Source: Myxacorys almedinensis A | GTDB lineage: Bacteria > Cyanobacteriota > Cyanobacteriia > Leptolyngbyales > Leptolyngbyaceae | DNA: 64,000 nt | Direction: 5' to 3' | Assembly (NCBI RefSeq): GCF_010091945.1 | Contig: NZ_WVIE01000009.1 | Coordinates: 62,001 to 126,000, forward strand | Shown: positions 1-8,730 of the stretch, in pieces | How the letters are laid out: each line of letters opens with the position of its first letter | Numbering within the stretch: position 1 is the stretch's first letter | Made by a program: the position numbers and the translations under genes | The notes under the pieces: model-generated | Databases searched by the model: none | Told to the model about the DNA's origin: nothing | The model's input: only the letters and a program-made list of their open reading frames with translations

Positions 1-499
1 AGTGCTCCAAACCACTTGAAACGCGCCTGAAATCTCCAGCGTGTGTAGCTTACAATACTAATTTAAGGCAATAAATTTCCCTGATTCTACTGAGGTTTAT
101 AGAAAATTTGTTCCATACGGTCTAGTCTTTTCGCTGCCAGTGATCACGTAGCGATCGCATCCACAGTATCCTATCGTCCTGTGATGCGATCGCTCGTGCC
201 CCAGGTGGAGAGACGAATTTCTAACCCGCTGGTGTCGTTCTCAGCGACTATTTGATTAAAGTTGATTTGATTAAAGTTGATTAAAGTGCGCGATCGCGGC
301 TCCATTTCCCGATCGCGCTTCTTCTGGCAAATACGACTATCTCTGAAGCAGCGTGTTATCAACGCAGATAAAGCCACAATGTTGTTTCTCTAGATTTTTT
401 TGTGTATGGCAAGAAACATAAGCATCATTTCGCCCCAGACTCCATACCCCACACTCCTTTCTCCGATACACTGAAGAACGTGGGTTTAGGGCATTTTTC
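1..499. other. Non-coding stretch upstream of crtH, with a 15-bp tandem repeat
   Basis: I see no convincing gene in these bases. A 15-bp unit (TTTGATTAAAGTTGA) occurs twice in perfect tandem at 251-265 and 266-280 and is followed by a partial third copy. HIP1 cores are present near 151 and 185. A 68-codon minus-strand frame crosses the repeat, but it has biased composition and no recognisable domain, so I do not call it. The promoter of crtH presumably lies in the last hundred bases; I could not identify clear -35/-10 boxes. Confidence 0.5.
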
Positions 500-2014
500 A
501 TGACTGCTTCTCAAGTGGCGACAGAGTTTGACGTAATCGTAATCGGGTCTGGCATTGGCGGCTTGGTCACAGCCACCCAACTGGCAGCAAAAGGAGCCAG
601 TGTCTTGGTATTGGAGCGCTACCTGATTCCGGGCGGCAGTTCAGGATATTTCGATCGGTCTGGCTATCGCTTTGATGTGGGCGCATCAATGATTTTTGGC
701 TTTGGCGATCGCGGCACCACCAACCTCCTCACTCGCGCCTTAGATGCGGTCAATGTTAGCATCGACACAATTCCCGATCCGGTGCAGATTCACTATCACT
801 TACCCAATGGTTTGGATCTGCAAGTCCATCGCGATTATGAAAAGTTTTTAAACGAACTAATTGAAAAATTTCCTCACGAAGCGAAAGGCGTTCGGCAATT
901 CTACGATGAATGCTGGAAAGTATTTAACTGCCTCAACGTGATGGATCTGCTATCGCTCGAAGAACCGCGCTACCTGACGCGGGTTTTCTTTCAGCATCCC
1001 TTCGCCTGTTTAGGACTGGTGAAATACCTGCCTCAAAACGCAGGTGACATTGCCAGACGCTACATCCGCGATCGGCAATTGCTTCAGTTCATCGATATGG
1101 AGTGCTATTGCTGGTCAGTGGTTCCCGCCGATCGCACCCCGATGATTAATGCTGGGATGGTATTTAGCGATCGCCACTATGGAGGCATCAACTACCCCAA
1201 AGGCGGTGTCGGACAAATCGCCCAAACACTCGCCGAAGGATTGGAAAAAGCAGGCAGTCAGATTCAATACAAAGCACGGGTAACGGAGATTCTCACAGAG
1301 CACGGCAAAGCGGTTGGCGTCAAGCTGGCGTCTGGAGAAACCTATCGGGCAAAGCGAATTGTGTCGAATGCGACGCGATGGGACACGTTTGAGAAATTGT
1401 TGCCGCGCGATCGCCTCCCCAACTCAGAGAAGAAGTGGCAGCAGCGATACCAACAATCTCCCAGCTTTTTGAGCTTGCATTTAGGTGTCAAAGCAGACGC
1501 TTTGCCGTTGGGCACAGAATGCCATCATATTTTGCTCGAAGATTGGGACAACATGGAATCTGAGCAAGGCACAATTTTTGTCTCAATCCCAACGCTGCTT
1601 GATCCGAGTTTGGCTCCCCAAGGGCATCACATTATTCACACCTTTACCCCAAGCTGGATCAGCGAATGGCAAAATTTGACCTCCAGCGAATATGAAGCCA
1701 AAAAAGAACAGGCAGCCCATCGACTAATCGATCGCTTGTCTCAACTCTTTCCGAACCTCGATCAAGCCCTAGATTTTCAAGAAGTTGGCACACCGAGAAC
1801 CCATCGTCGGTTTTTAGGGCGCGACAACGGCACCTATGGGCCGATTCCCTCTCGCAAGCTGCTTGGGTTGTTAGGAATGCCGTTTAATCGCACCGCCGTT
1901 CCAAACTTGTACTGTGTGGGAGATAGCACCTTCCCCGGACAAGGATTAAATGCGGTGGCGTTTTCTGGGTTTGCCTGCGCCCATCGCGTCGCTGTGGATT
2001 TAGGATTGAGTTAA
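500..2014 (+). CDS. crtH: Carotenoid (prolycopene) cis-trans isomerase
   Basis: This FAD-dependent CrtI-like oxidoreductase of 504 residues is recognised as CrtH/CRTISO. The family converts poly-cis lycopene (prolycopene) made by the CrtP/CrtQ desaturases to all-trans lycopene, in the thylakoid or plasma membrane. The sequence shows a dinucleotide-binding Rossmann motif ([10 protein letters not shown], residues 12-21) and a C-terminal FAD-contacting segment ([19 protein letters not shown], about residues 470-490). Length agrees with cyanobacterial CrtH. The ATG at 500 directly precedes the conserved N-terminus. The gene stands alone, and its stop overlaps that of the convergent Uma2 gene by about 4 bases. 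Other CrtI-family members (CrtD, CrtO) are possible, but the overall sequence fits CrtH best. Confidence 0.92.
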   Translation: MTASQVATEFDVIVIGSGIGGLVTATQLAAKGASVLVLERYLIPGGSSGYFDRSGYRFDVGASMIFGFGDRGTTNLLTRALDAVNVSIDTIPDPVQIHYHLPNGLDLQVHRDYEKFLNELIEKFPHEAKGVRQFYDECWKVFNCLNVMDLLSLEEPRYLTRVFFQHPFACLGLVKYLPQNAGDIARRYIRDRQLLQFIDMECYCWSVVPADRTPMINAGMVFSDRHYGGINYPKGGVGQIAQTLAEGLEKAGSQIQYKARVTEILTEHGKAVGVKLASGETYRAKRIVSNATRWDTFEKLLPRDRLPNSEKKWQQRYQQSPSFLSLHLGVKADALPLGTECHHILLEDWDNMESEQGTIFVSIPTLLDPSLAPQGHHIIHTFTPSWISEWQNLTSSEYEAKKEQAAHRLIDRLSQLFPNLDQALDFQEVGTPRTHRRFLGRDNGTYGPIPSRKLLGLLGMPFNRTAVPNLYCVGDSTFPGQGLNAVAFSGFACAHRVAVDLGLS

Positions 2015-2763
2015 TTGTAGGATTGGGTTAATTGATCGGGATCGATGCCTTGCGATCGCAGATATCTCCGCAGTCGCTCAAGCTCTTCACCTTGCTGTTG
2101 CACTATCGATTCAGATTGTTCTACTCGCCGTTGCTCTCGTTCTAAACGCTGTTCCAAAGCTTTAATAATCTCTCCACTTTGAGCCGATTCTTCCTCAAAA
2201 TTAGGAATCATCACACCCTCAGCCGTAAAGTAGCGTAATTGGTTATTTGCAATTCCTAAATACAGTTCTAGCTGCTCACTCCACATCCAGCCTTGATCTG
2301 TTCGAGGAATGTCTTGGTAGTGTCCTGCTTGCAGCCTTAGCCCAACAAACTCCAACTGTTGGGGGTCAGGATTAAACCAAAAATACTCTGGCGTCTGAAA
2401 TAAGTTTTGATAGAGATCTCGCTTTGTGGTGCGATCGGTTTTCGCGGTTTTGCGAGACAAAATCTCAACAATAACGTTAGGATACTGCCCGTTTTCTCTT
2501 GATACAACCCAACTTCCACGAGGTCTGCGCTCTGTTCCTAAAACAACAAAGAAATCAGGTCCTCGAAACTTTTTAGATTGCAGTTCTGGAGGTTGGTAGT
2601 AAATGCTGAGATTGCCTGCCGCAAAGAAATCTTGCCGTTGTTGCCACCACCATTCCAAACAGGTTAAGAGCAGAACAATTTGAGCAAGATGGAGAGAATG
2701 TTCCAATTCTGGTTCGTTGCTGTAAGGTTCTTCTAAAAGGTCTAGATTGGGAACTGAGACCAT
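2011..2763 (-). CDS. Uma2 family endonuclease (DUF820) with C-terminal coiled coil
   Basis: This 250-residue protein belongs to the Uma2/DUF820 family, PD-(D/E)xK-fold putative nucleases that are heavily expanded in cyanobacteria and mostly uncharacterised. The likely catalytic core is visible: GPDFFVVLG followed by [14 protein letters not shown], giving the Asp, Glu and Lys of the fold. After about residue 195 the sequence becomes a heptad-like Glu/Gln/Arg-rich helix ([15 protein letters not shown]), a coiled coil typical of one subgroup. It lies 52 bp downstream of the 2-oxoglutarate decarboxylase gene on the same strand and could be read through from it, though a functional link is not expected. 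The biological role of the family is unknown. Confidence 0.85.
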   Translation of the reverse strand: MVSVPNLDLLEEPYSNEPELEHSLHLAQIVLLLTCLEWWWQQRQDFFAAGNLSIYYQPPELQSKKFRGPDFFVVLGTERRPRGSWVVSRENGQYPNVIVEILSRKTAKTDRTTKRDLYQNLFQTPEYFWFNPDPQQLEFVGLRLQAGHYQDIPRTDQGWMWSEQLELYLGIANNQLRYFTAEGVMIPNFEEESAQSGEIIKALEQRLEREQRRVEQSESIVQQQGEELERLRRYLRSQGIDPDQLTQSYN

Positions 2764-2815
2764 AGGAAGCGTGGGGAAAGCTACATCGCTATTGTACTCC
2801 CCACACCCCGGTCTG

Positions 2816-4462
2816 TTAAATCGTGCAGCTTACTTCCCCCGATCGCTGGGTAAACTTCAAATTCTCCCGGTAATCCACTGGGCAATCAATCACGGCAGGC
2901 ACATCCTGTTCTAGAGCTTCCTGCAAGGTGGGAATCAGATCTTCACAAGACTCGACCCGATAGCCCTTTAGCCCCATGCTTTCGGCAAACCGGACAAAAT
3001 CAGGATTGGTAAACTTGATGAAATTGGAATGCCCAAACTGGTTTTCTTGCTTCCACTCGATCAGACCATAGCCGCCATCGTTAAAAATAAGGGTGACAAA
3101 CGGGGTGCCAATCCGCAGCGCTGTTTCGAGTTCTTGGCAGTTCATCATGAAGCCGCCATCGCCTGTGACCGCAACAATTTTGCGAGCCGGATGCACCAAC
3201 TTAGCTGCGATCGCACCCGGAATGGCAATCCCCATGGCGGCAAATCCGTTAGAAATAATGCAGGTGTTGGGGCAATGGCAGTGATAGTGCCGCGCCATCC
3301 ACATTTTGTGAGCACCCACATCAGAAATGACAATATCATCGGCTCCCATCACTTGCCGCAGGTCATAAACAATCTTCTGAGGTTTGATCGGGAAGCCAGC
3401 ATCTTTGGCATAGTGGGCATAGTCTTCGCGGATTTCGGCTCGCAGTTCTAACGCATGAGGCTCAGGTTTACCATCGCGATCGCATCGGTACAAAATTTCT
3501 TGCAGAGCATCCGAAATGTCACCTACAACTTCTGCAACAGGTATATAGCTGCGATCGATTTCGGCAGGAGTAACACTAATGTGAATAATTGGAATATCAC
3601 CTTTAGGATTCCATTTTTTAGGGGAATATTCAATCAAATCATAGCCAATTGCAATCACGAGATCAGTTTGATCAAATCCGCAGCTAATGTAATCGCGCTG
3701 CTGCAATCCTACTGACCACAACGCTAGCGGATGCGGATAGGGAATCACTCCTTTACCCATAAAAGTATTGGCAACAGGAATGTTTAGACGAGTCGCAAAT
3801 TTCGTTAGCATTTCACTAGCATGAGCGCGAATTGCTCCATTCCCCACGAGAATCAACGGATTTTTTGCATCATTAATTGCGATCGCAGCCTTCTCAATAC
3901 TGTGAAACGATGCATAGGTTTTCTCGATGTCGCCCCCTCTGATGGGGTTGCCCTGAACCGGCATCGCCGCAATATTTTCCGGCACATCGATATGCACCGC
4001 TCCTGGCTTTTCGCTTTGGGCAATTTTAAACGCCTTCCGCACAATTTCTGCCGTGTTGCTCGGACGCACAATTTGGGTCGTCCATTTGGTCACAGGCGCA
4101 AACATCGCTACCAGATCGAGATACTGATGGGATTCAATATGCATCCGATCGGTGCCCACTTGCCCCGTAATTGCCACGAGCGGAGCGCAATCAAGATTGG
4201 CATCTGCCACGCCCGTCATTAAATTCGTTGCGCCTGGTCCCAAGGTCGAAAGACACACCCCCGCTCGCCCGGTCAAGCGCCCATAGACATCTGCCATGAA
4301 TGCCGCTCCTTGCTCATGGCGCGTCGTAATAAACTGAATCGAAGAGGCTTTAAGTGCCTCTAACACATGCAAATTCTCTTCTCCAGGCAATCCAAAAACG
4401 TACTCTACACCCTCCGCTTCGAGACAACGTACCAACAGTTCCGCCGTGTTTATGTCGCTCAT
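2816..4462 (-). CDS. 2-oxoglutarate decarboxylase (ThDP enzyme, acetolactate-synthase-like)
   Basis: This thiamin diphosphate enzyme of the IlvB-like superfamily is often annotated as acetolactate synthase large subunit. Visible motifs are the ThDP-activating Glu region (VFGLPGEENLHVLEALK) and the ThDP/Mg motif GDGGFMMNCQE ... NDGGYG near the C-terminus. It sits next to a succinic semialdehyde dehydrogenase, the same arrangement as the Synechococcus PCC 7002 A2770/A2771 pair shown by Zhang and Bryant (2011) to convert 2-oxoglutarate to succinate. I therefore infer 2-oxoglutarate decarboxylase rather than valine-pathway acetolactate synthase. The start is the ATG at 4462 (MSDINTAELL, 548 residues); an upstream in-frame GTG at 4489 lies within a duplicated segment and is less likely. 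Confidence 0.85.
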   Translation of the reverse strand: MSDINTAELLVRCLEAEGVEYVFGLPGEENLHVLEALKASSIQFITTRHEQGAAFMADVYGRLTGRAGVCLSTLGPGATNLMTGVADANLDCAPLVAITGQVGTDRMHIESHQYLDLVAMFAPVTKWTTQIVRPSNTAEIVRKAFKIAQSEKPGAVHIDVPENIAAMPVQGNPIRGGDIEKTYASFHSIEKAAIAINDAKNPLILVGNGAIRAHASEMLTKFATRLNIPVANTFMGKGVIPYPHPLALWSVGLQQRDYISCGFDQTDLVIAIGYDLIEYSPKKWNPKGDIPIIHISVTPAEIDRSYIPVAEVVGDISDALQEILYRCDRDGKPEPHALELRAEIREDYAHYAKDAGFPIKPQKIVYDLRQVMGADDIVISDVGAHKMWMARHYHCHCPNTCIISNGFAAMGIAIPGAIAAKLVHPARKIVAVTGDGGFMMNCQELETALRIGTPFVTLIFNDGGYGLIEWKQENQFGHSNFIKFTNPDFVRFAESMGLKGYRVESCEDLIPTLQEALEQDVPAVIDCPVDYRENLKFTQRSGEVSCTI

Positions 4463-4607
4463 GTCGTTTGTTCCTACTAGTTCACCCACACCGTTTTAAC
4501 CCACACCGTTTTAACATTGACAAATTCATGTCGCTTATGTCATTTGTTCTTACTACTTCACTCACACCGTTTTATTTCACCCACACCGTTTTAACATTGA
4601 CGAATTC
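4452..4607. repeat. Imperfect tandem duplication spanning the gabD / decarboxylase junction
   Basis: Two adjacent imperfect copies, 4452-4527 (76 bp) and 4528-4607 (80 bp), both begin ATGTCGCT.ATGTC and end AACATTGAC.AATTC. Read on the minus strand, the unit holds the last codons and stop of the SSADH gene followed by the first codons of the decarboxylase gene. The intergenic DNA is thus a second, diverged copy of the gene junction. The shorter element CACACCGTTTTA recurs four times inside it. Both flanking reading frames remain intact. Confidence 0.85.
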
Positions 4608-5963
4608 ATACAGCCCTTCTTTCCCAAGTTCGCGCCCATAGCCAGAGCGTTTGATGCCGCCAAAGGGTAAACGCGGGTCAGACTTGACCATGCCATTGAT
4701 AAAAACCGATCCGGCATCAAGTTCGGCAATGAAGCGATCGCGCTCCTGAGCGTCCTGTGTCCAAGCGCTAGAACCAAGCCCAAAGGGTGAATCGTTGGCG
4801 CGCGCGATCGCGGCAGAAATGTCAGCCACTCGAAACAAAAGTGCTACAGGACCAAAAAACTCGTCGTACTCGGCAAGGCTGCCCTTGGGAATGTCAGACA
4901 GAACGGTGGGCGGGTAGAAGTTTCCAGACCGATGGGCTTCGCTCAGCGTCGAAGAAGTACTCCTGGGGTCGCCGCCGATTAATAGCGTTGCACCTTGCTC
5001 GATCGAGGTTTTCACCTGCCGATCCAAATCTTGAAGAATTTGAGGGGTGGCTAATGGACCAATATCCGTGTCGGGCTGCATTGGGTCGCCGATCTTAAGC
5101 GCTTTGTAACGTTCGATCAGTCTGCGCGTAAATTCATCTGCGATCGCGTCTGCTACGATAAATCGTTTTGCGGCAATGCACGACTGCCCGTTGTTCAACA
5201 TTCGCGCTGTCACGGCAGTAGAAACGGCAGCGTCTAAATCGGCACTGGGCATGACAATAAACGGATCGCTGCCCCCCAGTTCTAAAACTACTTTTTTAAT
5301 GTGCTTCCCGGCTGCCATTGCCAGACTTGCGCCTGCCGGTTCGCTGCCCGTTAAGGTTGCAGCGGCAATCCGCTCGTCGCCCATCAATCCGGCTACCCGA
5401 TCGGCTCCGATCAGCAAAGTCTGAAACGCCCCCGCTGGAAATCCGGCTTTGGCAAAAACCTCTGCGATCGCTAGGGCAGACTGAGGCACATTCGAGGCGT
5501 GTTTGAGCAAGCCCACGTTGCCTGCCATCAGCGCCGGAGCCGCAAACCGAAAAACCTGCCAAAAGGGAAAATTCCACGGCATCACTGCCAAAATGACCCC
5601 AAGGGGCTGATAGCGGATGAAGCTCGTGGAAGCGTCGGTATGAACTGGAACGTCTACAAGAAACGACGGGGCATGATCGGCATAATAGCGACAAACTAAC
5701 GCGCATTTTTCGACTTCTGCGATCGCAGCTTTGATCGGCTTGCCCATTTCCAAGGTCAGCAGTTCAGCATACTGCTGCTTTGCTTGCTCTAGGTGCGTTG
5801 CCGCCTGATGCAGCCACCGCGATCGCTGGGGCATCGGTGTCCGGCAATAGTCTGAAAACTGGCTGGATGCTAGCCCCACCTTTGCGTCTAGCTCAGTATC
5901 CGTCAGGGCATCAAATTCTTTTATTAGTTCTCCGGTGGTGGGATTAACTGTAGCGATTCCCAT
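4572..5963 (-). CDS. gabD: Succinic semialdehyde dehydrogenase (NAD(P)+)
   Basis: This aldehyde dehydrogenase superfamily member has 463 residues. It oxidises succinic semialdehyde to succinate; in cyanobacteria it forms with 2-oxoglutarate decarboxylase the route that replaces 2-oxoglutarate dehydrogenase. Catalytic features are present: general base Glu228 in VVLELGGSDPF, nucleophile Cys262 in NNGQSCIAAKRF, and the substrate/NAD region MPWNFPFWQ near residue 128. A Ser/Thr-rich insertion around residues 318-335 (starting DPRSTSSTLSEAHRSG) is unusual for the family and probably forms a surface loop. The gene is the first of a minus-strand pair. Its last codons are partly duplicated downstream. 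Cofactor preference cannot be read from the sequence. Confidence 0.9.
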   Translation of the reverse strand: MGIATVNPTTGELIKEFDALTDTELDAKVGLASSQFSDYCRTPMPQRSRWLHQAATHLEQAKQQYAELLTLEMGKPIKAAIAEVEKCALVCRYYADHAPSFLVDVPVHTDASTSFIRYQPLGVILAVMPWNFPFWQVFRFAAPALMAGNVGLLKHASNVPQSALAIAEVFAKAGFPAGAFQTLLIGADRVAGLMGDERIAAATLTGSEPAGASLAMAAGKHIKKVVLELGGSDPFIVMPSADLDAAVSTAVTARMLNNGQSCIAAKRFIVADAIADEFTRRLIERYKALKIGDPMQPDTDIGPLATPQILQDLDRQVKTSIEQGATLLIGGDPRSTSSTLSEAHRSGNFYPPTVLSDIPKGSLAEYDEFFGPVALLFRVADISAAIARANDSPFGLGSSAWTQDAQERDRFIAELDAGSVFINGMVKSDPRLPFGGIKRSGYGRELGKEGLYEFVNVKTVWVK

Positions 5964-6495
5964 GTCCCGCCCTCCATGACCTTCTTAATGTGTACTCGGC
6001 ACTTTGTTTTACTCTATAAATTGCCTTTCCGCTTTTATTGTGTATCGGATTTTATGAAAAATCCGTCAAATCTCTCAGAAATGTCACATTTAAATTTTTC
6101 ACAGTATACTAAGTTAGTTACGTTTGTGACTCTTTAACTGAGCTACAACATCAAGTTGAAGCCGTCTTTGGTTAACAGTTGCAGAGGTCTAAAAGCTATC
6201 TGGTTTGTCCGGAAGCGCTCACAGATTGTGGTATGCTCATAGATGTCATCAGTAGTTTGGATGCAGCCCTAAAGATTTTATTAGACAGCTTGTCACTCTC
6301 CTTTGAAGAGACTAGAGATCGGTTCAGACTCTAGGCAGTAGCAGACACAGGAAGAGTAGGCAACCTGCGAGATTGTTCCGCCCCCATAAATCACTTCTTG
6401 AATCGCTTGATTACAGTGAGCTTCGGTTTGCCTTTAACAAGCTAGCTGTTGCTTATTTCAGATATTGAAGTTTAGATTATTCCCCTTCAATTCCT
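5964..6495. other. Intergenic region between divergent gabD and response regulator
   Basis: This stretch of 532 bases lies between divergently transcribed genes and must hold both promoters. It is AT-rich near 6050-6130. The only coding-like signal is a 33-codon open frame starting at an ATG near 6234 and ending at a TAG near 6334 (MLIDVISSLDAALKILL...). In-frame codons before it run back to a stop near 6173, but I recognise no family and see no ribosome-binding site. It may be a remnant or chance. Confidence 0.4.
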
Positions 6496-6906
6496 ATGTG
6501 CGTTTCATCTCGAAAGCCATTGATTCTAGCTGTAGACGACAATGAAGACAATCTATTTCTGCTGCGCTATCAGTTGCAAGATACGATTGATTGCTCGTTA
6601 ATCACGGCGATGGATGGCAAATCTGCCTTAGCGCTGATCGAAAGTGAAATGCCGGATCTAGTGCTGCTTGACATTGTGTTGCCAGACATGAACGGCATGG
6701 AAGTAGCACGACGCATTCGCGAGTGTCAGAAGACAATCGATCTTCCCATCGTGGCGCTCACTGCATCTGCCAGACAGGAAGACCGCGATCGCATCTTAGA
6801 GTCTGGCTGCAACGACTATCTCAGTAAACCCTACGACTTGGATGACTTAGAAAAGGTCATTCATCAGCATCTTCAGCGCCATCTGCTGTGTTCTCAACCT
6901 CTTTAG
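6496..6906 (+). CDS. Single-domain response regulator (CheY-like receiver)
   Basis: The protein of 136 residues consists of one receiver domain and no output domain. The acidic pair Asp14/Asp15, the phospho-acceptor Asp59 in LVLLDIVLPDMNG, Thr89 in VALTAS and Lys111 in YLSKPYD are all in place, so it should be phosphorylatable. Such stand-alone receivers act through protein contacts or in phosphorelays. No cognate kinase is adjacent. The gene's last 50 bases overlap the 3' end of the convergent DUF2294 gene, an unusually long convergent overlap. The ATG at 6496 lacks a clear Shine-Dalgarno sequence. Confidence 0.9.
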   Translation: MCVSSRKPLILAVDDNEDNLFLLRYQLQDTIDCSLITAMDGKSALALIESEMPDLVLLDIVLPDMNGMEVARRIRECQKTIDLPIVALTASARQEDRDRILESGCNDYLSKPYDLDDLEKVIHQHLQRHLLCSQPL

Positions 6907-7297
6907 AAGATCGGCGCTGGGGTTGCGAATCTCTAACCTGAGGGGCGTCCTCTAACACTGCGATCGTACCCGTACGCCCGGTATCAAACTTGGCATCGCT
7001 CAAAACATCAATCACTGGAACGCCTACAATTTCTTCGATTAGCGCCTTTAACTCAGGGCAAAGTGCTTCATCTAAATCATCGTGCACTTTCTCAGCCAAA
7101 TCTTCCTGCCCACGCTCTACTAAAACCTGCTCTGGCTTAGTGATAGAATCTTCCAAAATAATCATAACTTTGCCGTCAGAAATGTAGCATTGCACTTTGC
7201 TAGGCTGGTGCCCCAAGCTAGACCGATAGAGCGCTAAAACTTTTTGCGAGAGAGAGCGCTCTAGTTGACCACGAGTCGGTAGAGGGGAAGAAGTCAT
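6857..7297 (-). CDS. DUF2294 (MpsC-like) family protein
   Basis: This soluble protein of about 146 residues matches the DUF2294 family, now named MpsC after a component of a proposed Na+-translocating membrane-potential-generating system in staphylococci; its role in cyanobacteria is unknown. The core runs from LERSLSQKVLALYRSSLGHQPSKVQCYI through KALIEEIVGVPVIDVLSD, with a charged, low-complexity tail (RRSSKEVENTADGAEDADE). I chose the ATG at 7297 (MTSSPLPTRGQ) because the family begins there; the frame stays open to 7378. The 3' end overlaps the response-regulator gene by 50 bp on the opposite strand. Confidence 0.75.
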   Translation of the reverse strand: MTSSPLPTRGQLERSLSQKVLALYRSSLGHQPSKVQCYISDGKVMIILEDSITKPEQVLVERGQEDLAEKVHDDLDEALCPELKALIEEIVGVPVIDVLSDAKFDTGRTGTIAVLEDAPQVRDSQPQRRSSKEVENTADGAEDADE

Positions 7298-7566
7298 AAG
7301 ATTTTTAGTTGGTAACGCGAGATTAATCAACGCCAGATTTTGTGAATTTATTATCTGGGCTGTCGCTAGCTTCTCCAATCTCTCCAGGGAAAGATTTTGC
7401 AGCGTATCAATTCGTTGCGCCCAGTCTCCACAATCGAAGCCGTCCGTTTGGCATCTTCTCTACCAAGTGCAGATTTGACCAAGTGCCGATTTGACCAAGA
7501 TGAGGGCGAACCGTCAAAGAGGTAAATGATCACCCTAGACTGTAGTATTCATCAGTATGCATCAGC

Positions 7567-7752
7567 CTATCTTGTCTCGATCAAGCCATTGATCACAAGT
7601 AGCGCGATCGACAACGACACTAACAGCCCTAATACAAACCCAGGCAAAAATGTGAGTAGCCCAATGCCTCGCAAAATCCAGACGATCGCGGTGAGGGCTA
7701 ACACTCCGATAAACACAACTTCTCTAGAGCTTAATGGTTGGCGCACGGTCAA
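7567..7752 (-). CDS. Small conserved membrane protein, unknown function
   Basis: This 61-residue protein begins MTVRQPLSSREVVFIGVLAL and has two predicted transmembrane helices (about residues 12-29 and 35-56) joined by a short RGIGLLTFLPG turn. I recall similar short cyanobacterial proteins of unknown function starting with PLSSRE; I cannot attach a role. Hydrophobic helices with a tight glycine-containing hairpin and few charges suggest an inner-membrane or thylakoid peptide. It is flanked by the DUF2294 gene on the same strand and the divergent SRPBCC gene. Confidence 0.65.
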   Translation of the reverse strand: MTVRQPLSSREVVFIGVLALTAIVWILRGIGLLTFLPGFVLGLLVSLSIALLVINGLIETR

Positions 7753-7958
7753 TCCTCAAACGTCTTCCAGATATTGTCTACTACACAACTCCTTTACCAA
7801 ACTCCCGAAATTGTGCGGGTTTCGGCTGTTCTGCGGCAGTGTGGTTTGCCGAAACTTTATGCAGGCTAAACTCACGTTTAACAGTTTTGCCGTGAGTTTG
7901 TTGCTATTGTTAACAGTAATTCATAAAAAGCTGAATGAAGGCGTCAGGAGCGGCATCT

Positions 7959-8483
7959 ATGAGTAGTGTAAGCGCGATCAACACAGTCAATCCGACCCTG
8001 CTAGGCGGGGAAATTCTACTCACAACTCATCCCTATTCGGCTTGGGGAGGCTCGGTCACGGCTCAGATGTATCTTCCCCTAGAAGTGCAGCAGGTGTGGT
8101 ATCAGTTGATCGACTATCCACGCTGGACGCATTATTTTCCTGATGTCACCCGTAGCGAGGTGGTTCAGATCGTCAAGTCTGGCTCACTCAAACGTTTGCA
8201 TCAGGCGGCGAGTAAGGCTTTTTTGTTTTTTACGGCTCAGGTAGATATTTATCTTAAGGTTCTGGAAACTCAGTATCAGCGTATTCAGTTTTCTTTGGAG
8301 TCAGGCAGTTTCAGCGACTTTTCGGCAGATCTGCAAATTGCAAGCGGCGGCAACGGAACGATTTTGACCTATTCGGTTCAGGCAACTCCTACGATTCCAG
8401 TGCCCGGTATTTTGATCGAACAAGCCATTCAGCTAGATTTACCGACAAACCTACGGCAAATGCGGCGGGTTTTGTGTGCGTGA
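7959..8483 (+). CDS. SRPBCC (START/polyketide-cyclase-like) family protein
   Basis: The product of 174 residues resembles the SRPBCC helix-grip fold (COG2867/polyketide cyclase-like). The family binds lipids or other hydrophobic ligands, and the ligand here is unknown. Typical signs are a beta-strand with LPLEVQQVWYQLIDYPRW and FFPDV-like sequence after it, then alternating strands and a C-terminal amphipathic helix (DLPTNLRQMRRVL). The ATG at 7959 is preceded by AGGAG at 7946-7950 with good spacing, so I prefer it over the ATG at 7935. The gene is monocistronic and lies upstream of prfB on the same strand. Confidence 0.75.
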   Translation: MSSVSAINTVNPTLLGGEILLTTHPYSAWGGSVTAQMYLPLEVQQVWYQLIDYPRWTHYFPDVTRSEVVQIVKSGSLKRLHQAASKAFLFFTAQVDIYLKVLETQYQRIQFSLESGSFSDFSADLQIASGGNGTILTYSVQATPTIPVPGILIEQAIQLDLPTNLRQMRRVLCA

Positions 8484-8570
8484 GGGATGCAGTTTCAACG
8501 ATCGCGTTCTGTGGTGCCCAACCTTTCAGTTTAGGTCGGGTGAATGGGATGAGCGAGGCTATTTATCAGA

Positions 8571-8612
8571 CAATTCAGGTCAGGCAATTCAGGTCAGGCA
8601 ATTCAGGTGGGG
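8571..8612. repeat. 14-bp short tandem repeat, three copies
   Basis: The unit CAATTCAGGTCAGG occurs at 8571-8584 and 8585-8598, and a third copy with two changes lies at 8599-8612. A degenerate CACTCAGGTG follows. It sits between the SRPBCC gene and prfB and looks like a cyanobacterial short tandemly repeated sequence. Confidence 0.8.
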
Positions 8613-8730
8613 CACTCAGGTGTGTATAGTTCTGTTCATAATATAAATTTCTGTTGATGATGTATATCGCACCAATGCTTCAGGTTTCTACTAAAATTAT
8701 CAATACCATCTGAGAAGATCTTAAGACTGT

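Noticed and set aside
171-377. 68-codon minus-strand open frame
   Set aside because: It runs through the 15-bp tandem repeat, has repetitive composition (INFNQINFNQ), no ribosome-binding site and no recognised domain.
3821-4222. 133-codon plus-strand frame inside the decarboxylase gene
   Set aside because: It is antisense to a conserved enzyme gene and has a His/Arg/Cys-rich composition typical of shadow frames.
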